This document shows, one piece after another, positions 15,178-18,687 of a stretch of DNA of 18,687 nt. The stretch is from an uncultured Acetatifactor sp. (GTDB lineage Bacteria > Bacillota > Clostridia > Lachnospirales > Lachnospiraceae). The notes beneath the pieces were generated by a model. The model did not search any database and was not told the DNA's origin. It worked only from the letters and a program-made list of their open reading frames with translations. Position 1 is the first letter of the stretch. Each line of letters opens with the position of its first letter. The stretch lies in contig CAJTZD010000012.1 of the NCBI GenBank assembly GCA_910584235.1, positions 1 through 18,687 on the forward strand, read 5' to 3'. The translations under genes and the position numbers were made by a program.

Positions 15178-15202
15178 CGCCCCCACGGATTACGTGTATA
15201 CT
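15172..15202 (+). promoter_or_regulatory. Promoter of the 76-aa protein and AraC regulator
   Basis: TTAACA (15172-15177), 19-bp spacer, TATACT (15197-15202). The leader of about 118 nt before the ATG at 15327 contains a GTGCTGCG...AGGC..TATGTC..CTTGG string that resembles the leader elements before the ABC genes. Confidence 0.55.
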
Positions 15203-15326
15203 AAAATTGCCCTTAAGCCGAACCGGGAAACGTTGCTGCAGGGTGCTGCGCCCATAGGCTTATGTCTCGGCAGCTTGGGACGGCTTGCGGGCATGCAGAA
15301 AACAGTTATAAAAAGGAGGTCATCTT

Positions 15327-15557
15327 ATGCATATCAGAACAGACATCAATGTGATGGATTTCCTGAAACAGGTTCAAAAATGCGGCTCGGAGGTACTCTT
15401 CGAGACGCCGGAGGGCGACAGCATCGCCCTGAAATCCACTTTAAGCCAATACATCTTCTGCACCATAGCCCAGAACATCCCCCTGCTAAAAAGCGGCAGC
15501 ATCCGCTTCTTTGACAAGGCGGACGAAGAAGTCCTAAGGGACTATCTATGTGACTAA
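15327..15557 (+). CDS. Small conserved-type protein, 76 aa, function unknown
   Basis: A perfect AGGAGG (15314-15319) lies 7 nt before the ATG, so this small gene is very probably translated. The acidic, soluble 76-residue protein contains GDSIALKSTLSQY, which resembles a group of 75-80-residue Firmicute proteins sharing a G-D-x-L-x-L-K-S-x-L-S-Q-Y core; some database entries label these 'polyA polymerase', a name I consider unsupported. No membrane segment, signal peptide or DNA-binding motif is seen. It is the first gene after the divergent promoter and lies 90 nt upstream of the AraC regulator, so the two are likely co-transcribed. A role linked to the regulator is possible but unproven. 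Confidence 0.8.
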   Translation: MHIRTDINVMDFLKQVQKCGSEVLFETPEGDSIALKSTLSQYIFCTIAQNIPLLKSGSIRFFDKADEEVLRDYLCD

Positions 15558-15647
15558 AGCCCTGCTGCCAACCTGCGAAACGCTGCGGCGCACCGCAGGA
15601 AAGCGCATGGAGATGACGGCATGATTTTTCAGGTGAGGAGCATGGAA

Positions 15648-16862
15648 ATGGACATCCGGAATAAATTAGACTTTTTAGAGCAGCTGATCCGCTGCTGTTA
15701 TGATATCTCGCTGCGCAGCTATCCGCCGCAGCTGATCAACGAGCCTGCCGTCCCGGGACAGTCCCCGGACAATGACAGCATATTGATCCTGCTGAACCTC
15801 CAGGCTCATCTGCACGAGCATATCCGTCACAAAGAAAAACTTCCCCTGTTCATTGCGGATCAGCTGGGTCTGATCTGGATCGCCGGGTTTGAATACCGGG
15901 AGGACTGCCTGAGACAGATCCATATACTGGGACCTGCCTATTCCGGGAAAAATTCCTTTCAGGTCATCCGCAGGAAGCTGGAGGAGCACAATCTGTCAGT
16001 GGCAGTCCGAGCCAGGATGTTCCGGATCTTTGAGCACATCCCCGTGATTCCCACCAACCAGCTCTTCCAGTACGCGGTGATGCTGCACTACTGCATCACC
16101 GGGCAGCGGATATCCACCAATGATATCCGCTTTGCCCAGGAGCCAGGCCATTCGCCCTCCTCCCAGGAGATAAACCTGATCACCACGGAGCACCGCGGCA
16201 TCTGGATGGCGGAGCAGGAATTCATGAAGATGCTGCGGGAGGGGAATCCCAACTATGCGGATGCCATTGCCCGCTCCCACAGCATGAGCAATGGCCCCCG
16301 TTTCGACACCGGAGACTCCCTGCGCTCTGCCAAGTCCACGGCCATCGTGCTGCTGACCCTCTGCTCCAGGGCTTCCATTGAGGGAGGCGTAAGCCCTGCG
16401 GTGGCCTATACCCTGAACGATTACTACATGCAGATGATAGAGGACTGCCAGAATATCGCAGAGGCCACAAATACCTGCAACACCATGCTGGCGGACTATG
16501 TGCAGCGCGTCCGCCAATCGAAAGCGGATTCCGACCTGTCCCCCCAGATCAGAGACGCCTGCGACTACATCTCCCTGCACATCAGGGAAAAGCTGACTCT
16601 GGACGTGCTGGCGAGTCAGGCCGGGTATACGGAGTACTACTTCTCCCACAAGTTCAAGCAGGAAATGGGCTTAAGCGTGGCGGACTATATCAGACAGGAG
16701 AAAGTCCGCCAGGCCAAGCTGCTGCTGTCGGGGACAAGGATGAGCATCCAGGAGATCAGCGATGAGCTGAACTATGGTTCCAGGAGCTACTTCTCCTCCA
16801 CTTTCCAGAAAGAGACCGGGATTTCGCCCAGTGAATATCGGGAACAGAACCGGAAAGCATAG
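15648..16862 (+). CDS. AraC-family transcriptional regulator
   Basis: The last ~100 of 404 residues form the double helix-turn-helix of AraC/XylS proteins: first HTH TLDVLASQAGYTEYYFSHKF, second MSIQEISDELNYGSRSYFSS, and the closing GISPSEYRE. The N-terminal ~300 residues are a non-cupin, mostly helical sensor region of the kind common in Lachnospiraceae regulators, with A-I-A-R-S-H-S-M-S-N and GGVSPAVAYTLNDYYMQ. The frame is open from 15621, but the Met at 15648 is preferred because GAGGAG (15635-15640) lies 7 nt upstream; a start at 15621 with GGAG upstream is the alternative. Encoded divergently from the rhamnosidase operon, it is the obvious candidate activator of both divergent promoters. 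The inducer is unknown; a rhamnoside or rhamnose is inferred. Its stop lies 14 nt from the stop of the convergent isomerase-like gene, with no terminator between. Confidence 0.92.
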   Translation: MDIRNKLDFLEQLIRCCYDISLRSYPPQLINEPAVPGQSPDNDSILILLNLQAHLHEHIRHKEKLPLFIADQLGLIWIAGFEYREDCLRQIHILGPAYSGKNSFQVIRRKLEEHNLSVAVRARMFRIFEHIPVIPTNQLFQYAVMLHYCITGQRISTNDIRFAQEPGHSPSSQEINLITTEHRGIWMAEQEFMKMLREGNPNYADAIARSHSMSNGPRFDTGDSLRSAKSTAIVLLTLCSRASIEGGVSPAVAYTLNDYYMQMIEDCQNIAEATNTCNTMLADYVQRVRQSKADSDLSPQIRDACDYISLHIREKLTLDVLASQAGYTEYYFSHKFKQEMGLSVADYIRQEKVRQAKLLLSGTRMSIQEISDELNYGSRSYFSSTFQKETGISPSEYREQNRKA

Positions 16863-16876
16863 CGTGCACCAATTGC

Positions 16877-17722
16877 TTATACCCTTTTCAGGAACTCCGC
16901 GGAGAGCTGGATGGATTTCAGGGGGGATTTGTCTGCCCAGTTCTTGTGGCTCTCCAGGATGACGGCATCCACACCTGCGGCCAGAGCCTGTTCTGTCAGG
17001 GCTTCCAGGTTCATGTTCCCATAGCCCAGCTCCATGCTGTCGGATTTCAGGATCGGTGTCATGGAGGGCCCCGTCACCCTCGTCCCTCTGTCATTGATAT
17101 GGTAGAGCTTCATCCTGTCACCCAACTGCCGCATCAGCGCCAGGGCATCTGCCCCCGCCTCCGCAGGCCAGTAGGAATCGAATTCGAAGTTCACATATTC
17201 CGGATCCGTCTCTTCCTGCAGGAGCCGGTAGGCGGTCATCCCCTTTTCAACCTTGCGCAGCTCACAGTTGTGGTTGTGGTACAGCAGCGCTATGCCTCCC
17301 TGTCCAAGCTCCTTTCCCGCCTGGTTCAGATCTCTGGCCAGGCCGCTTACCGCGGCCCTGTCAGAATAGTCGAACCGGTACATGCCGGTCACTACAATAT
17401 ATTTCGTGCCGAATTTCCCGGCCTCTTCGATCACGGTGGAAGTCTCCCTGCGGATGGTTCCCAGATCCTCATGCACACTTACTACGGACAGCCCTGCCTC
17501 TTTTACCAGGGCAGCCCAGTCCAGTCTGCCGCCCCTGCCCACGGGCATCCCGGCCATCTTCGTCATCATGCGCACCATAAGGCCTGTGGGACGTATCATG
17601 AATCCGTTCAGTTCGATTCCTCCATATCCTGCTTTCCTGATTGCCGCCAGGGTATCCCTGGCCTGCGCTTCGTTAGCCGTCACTGTTCCCAGCATAATCT
17701 GCTGTACTGCTTTTACCGGCAT
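16877..17722 (-). CDS. Sugar phosphate isomerase/epimerase-like TIM-barrel protein
   Basis: The 281-residue protein has the xylose-isomerase-like / AP-endonuclease-2 TIM-barrel layout. Candidate metal ligands are in the usual places: Glu37 (IELNG), His84 (VHED), His149/His151 and Glu154 (LLYHNHNCE), Asp182 (FEFDSYW), His208 (KLYHIND) and Glu257 (ILESHKNW). Such proteins isomerise or epimerise sugars, keto-sugars or inositols in the cytoplasm, and the family is too diverse to name the substrate. AGGAGG lies 8 nt before the ATG. The upstream neighbour on the same strand is the collapsed GH2 glycosidase (159-nt gap), so it may once have been the second gene of a glycoside-degradation operon. No clear promoter of its own is visible; a CATAAT without a good -35 occurs in the gap. 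Confidence 0.88.
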   Translation of the reverse strand: MPVKAVQQIMLGTVTANEAQARDTLAAIRKAGYGGIELNGFMIRPTGLMVRMMTKMAGMPVGRGGRLDWAALVKEAGLSVVSVHEDLGTIRRETSTVIEEAGKFGTKYIVVTGMYRFDYSDRAAVSGLARDLNQAGKELGQGGIALLYHNHNCELRKVEKGMTAYRLLQEETDPEYVNFEFDSYWPAEAGADALALMRQLGDRMKLYHINDRGTRVTGPSMTPILKSDSMELGYGNMNLEALTEQALAAGVDAVILESHKNWADKSPLKSIQLSAEFLKRV

Positions 17723-17881
17723 GTCTTCTGCCTCCTTACTCCATGCTCATCTGCCATCTGTTTCCTGTTAGCCAAGCGCCGGTTCCACCTTTTCCAGGTG
17801 TCCCTTATATGCTTTTTACGATATATCAACATTATGCCATATTCACAGTTCCCTGCGCATGCTGTTTGCGCTCCGCCGGTC

Positions 17882-18616
17882 TTATTTTTTAATCTTCTGT
17901 AAGACGCGGTTCAACTGTTTTATCGTTTCTTCCTCAATGTTCCCCGCCTGTTTTAAGAGGCTGATCAGCGTCATCCTGCCCAGCATGCGCTGGAGGCCGG
18001 GATTGTCCTTTACCGCCTCCGCCACGTCTCCCCGGGAGGCCGCGCCTTTTTCCATCATCTGGTTCACGATGACTCCTGCCTCCGGATTGGCCCGCAGGTC
18101 TGCCAGGGTGTCGGAGACAGAGAAGCAGTCCGGATCGAATTCGTCCTGGTCGAACCAGTTGACCACATCCTGTTTCTTCACGAAGATATAGTCCGGATTC
18201 TCCGTCTGCACCCTGCGCACAGTGATTCTGTCAGAACGTAAAAGGTAAAGTCCGCCTTTTGGGGATAAACGCTGTCATTGTCGCTGTTGTCCACGGAGAC
18301 GGACAGTTCGTTCCTGTCCTGCAGATGTCCCGTCAAGTCCACCCGGAACGCGGAGTACCCGCCCTTGTGTTTTGCCAGTACCTGACCATTCATGCTCACC
18401 TGTGCCGACATGGCGGCGCCTTTCACCTCCAGCCAGACGCTGTCGCCGGGCTCCATGGCGGGCTTTTCCAGTTCCCGCACATACCGGCAGGTGCCGCGGT
18501 AGTAATCATTCCCTCCGTCCTGACCGTCCACGGCATTCCAGGTACAGATTCACTTCGCTGCACTTTCCGTTCTGGTAAAGCTTCCAGCCTTGGTTCAAAG
18601 ATATCACTTTTCTCAT
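17882..18616 (-). pseudogene. Glycoside hydrolase family 2 (beta-galactosidase-like) remnant, catalytic core deleted
   Basis: The ATG at 18616 has a good AGGAG upstream and begins M-R-K-V-I-S-L-N-Q-G-W-K-L-Y, the usual start of GH2 proteins. After C-S-E-V-N-L the frame breaks; the next frame resumes with N-A-V-D-G-Q-D-G-G-N-D-Y-Y-R-G and carries the sugar-binding domain (MNGQVLAKHKGGYSAFRVDL, then VDNSDNDSVYPQKADFTFY). The expected GGIYR of this family should follow TFY, but the sequence jumps near 18240 to the C-terminal end of the protein (S-D-R-I-T-V-R-R-V-Q-T-E-N-P-D-Y), in yet another frame, and runs to the stop at 17882. The immunoglobulin-like and TIM-barrel domains with both catalytic Glu are gone, so no hydrolase activity is possible. 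Whether the last 112 codons are still translated from the Met at 18220 is doubtful, as no ribosome binding site is evident. Confidence 0.8.
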
Positions 18617-18687
18617 ACTATTCTCCTTGATTTTGAATTTGGTTTTTGTTTGAAAAAAGGCAGGATTCTATCATAGAAAGCAAAAGA

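Noticed and set aside
16946..17902. Plus-strand open frame of 318 codons
   Set aside because: Antisense to the TIM-barrel protein, whose metal-ligand motifs and ribosome binding site are convincing.

Overview
The window looks like a chromosomal segment of a gut Clostridia, most likely a Lachnospiraceae-type Firmicute. The evidence is moderately high GC, strong AGGAGG ribosome binding sites, a YesN-type response regulator, an Rpn/PD-(D/E)XK 'transposase' nuclease, GH78 and GH2 glycosidases and a GPH sugar transporter. This assignment is inferred from family content, because no rRNA or other marker gene is present.

Layout. (1) 1-605: the 3' end of a DNA/RNA non-specific endonuclease with a C-terminal Cys/His domain. 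(2) 633-3622, plus strand: a near-consensus promoter and a three-gene ABC-2 export operon (ATPase plus two permeases of the COG4586/4587/3694 type), each gene preceded by an unusually long leader of about 165 nt. (3) 3636-5677, minus strand: an NhaC-family carrier read from a clear sigma-A promoter through a lysine riboswitch (L box) with an antiterminator/terminator platform. This makes the carrier a predicted lysine transporter, LysW. (4) 5870-8625: a decayed accessory stretch. It holds an Rpn-family nuclease with an apparent N-terminal frameshift at an A6 tract, a YesN-type response regulator without its DNA-binding domain, and an MNT/HEPN toxin-antitoxin remnant that is 5'-truncated and frameshifted. 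(5) 8718-16862: a rhamnoside-utilisation locus. On the minus strand a GPH transporter, a beta-propeller-like protein of unknown function and a cytoplasmic GH78 alpha-L-rhamnosidase run towards a good terminator. Divergently, a 76-aa protein and an AraC-family regulator run on the plus strand. The two divergent promoters share an unusual TTAACA-N19-TATA(A/C)T layout around a perfect inverted repeat. (6) 16877-18616, minus strand: a xylose-isomerase-like TIM-barrel protein and the collapsed remains of a GH2 glycosidase, which keeps its N- and C-termini but has lost its catalytic core.

How it may work together. The AraC regulator probably controls the divergent transporter/propeller/rhamnosidase operon: the transporter imports a rhamnose-containing glycoside, which GH78 trims in the cytoplasm. 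The propeller protein is the least understood member of that set. The lysine carrier is an independent unit that should be shut off when lysine is plentiful. I saw no CRISPR array, tRNA, rRNA or intact insertion sequence. The most noteworthy signals are the L box and its switching platform, the divergent operator/promoter pair, the uncharacterised propeller protein beside GH78, the low-complexity insertion inside the rhamnosidase, and a repeated leader element found upstream of several genes.
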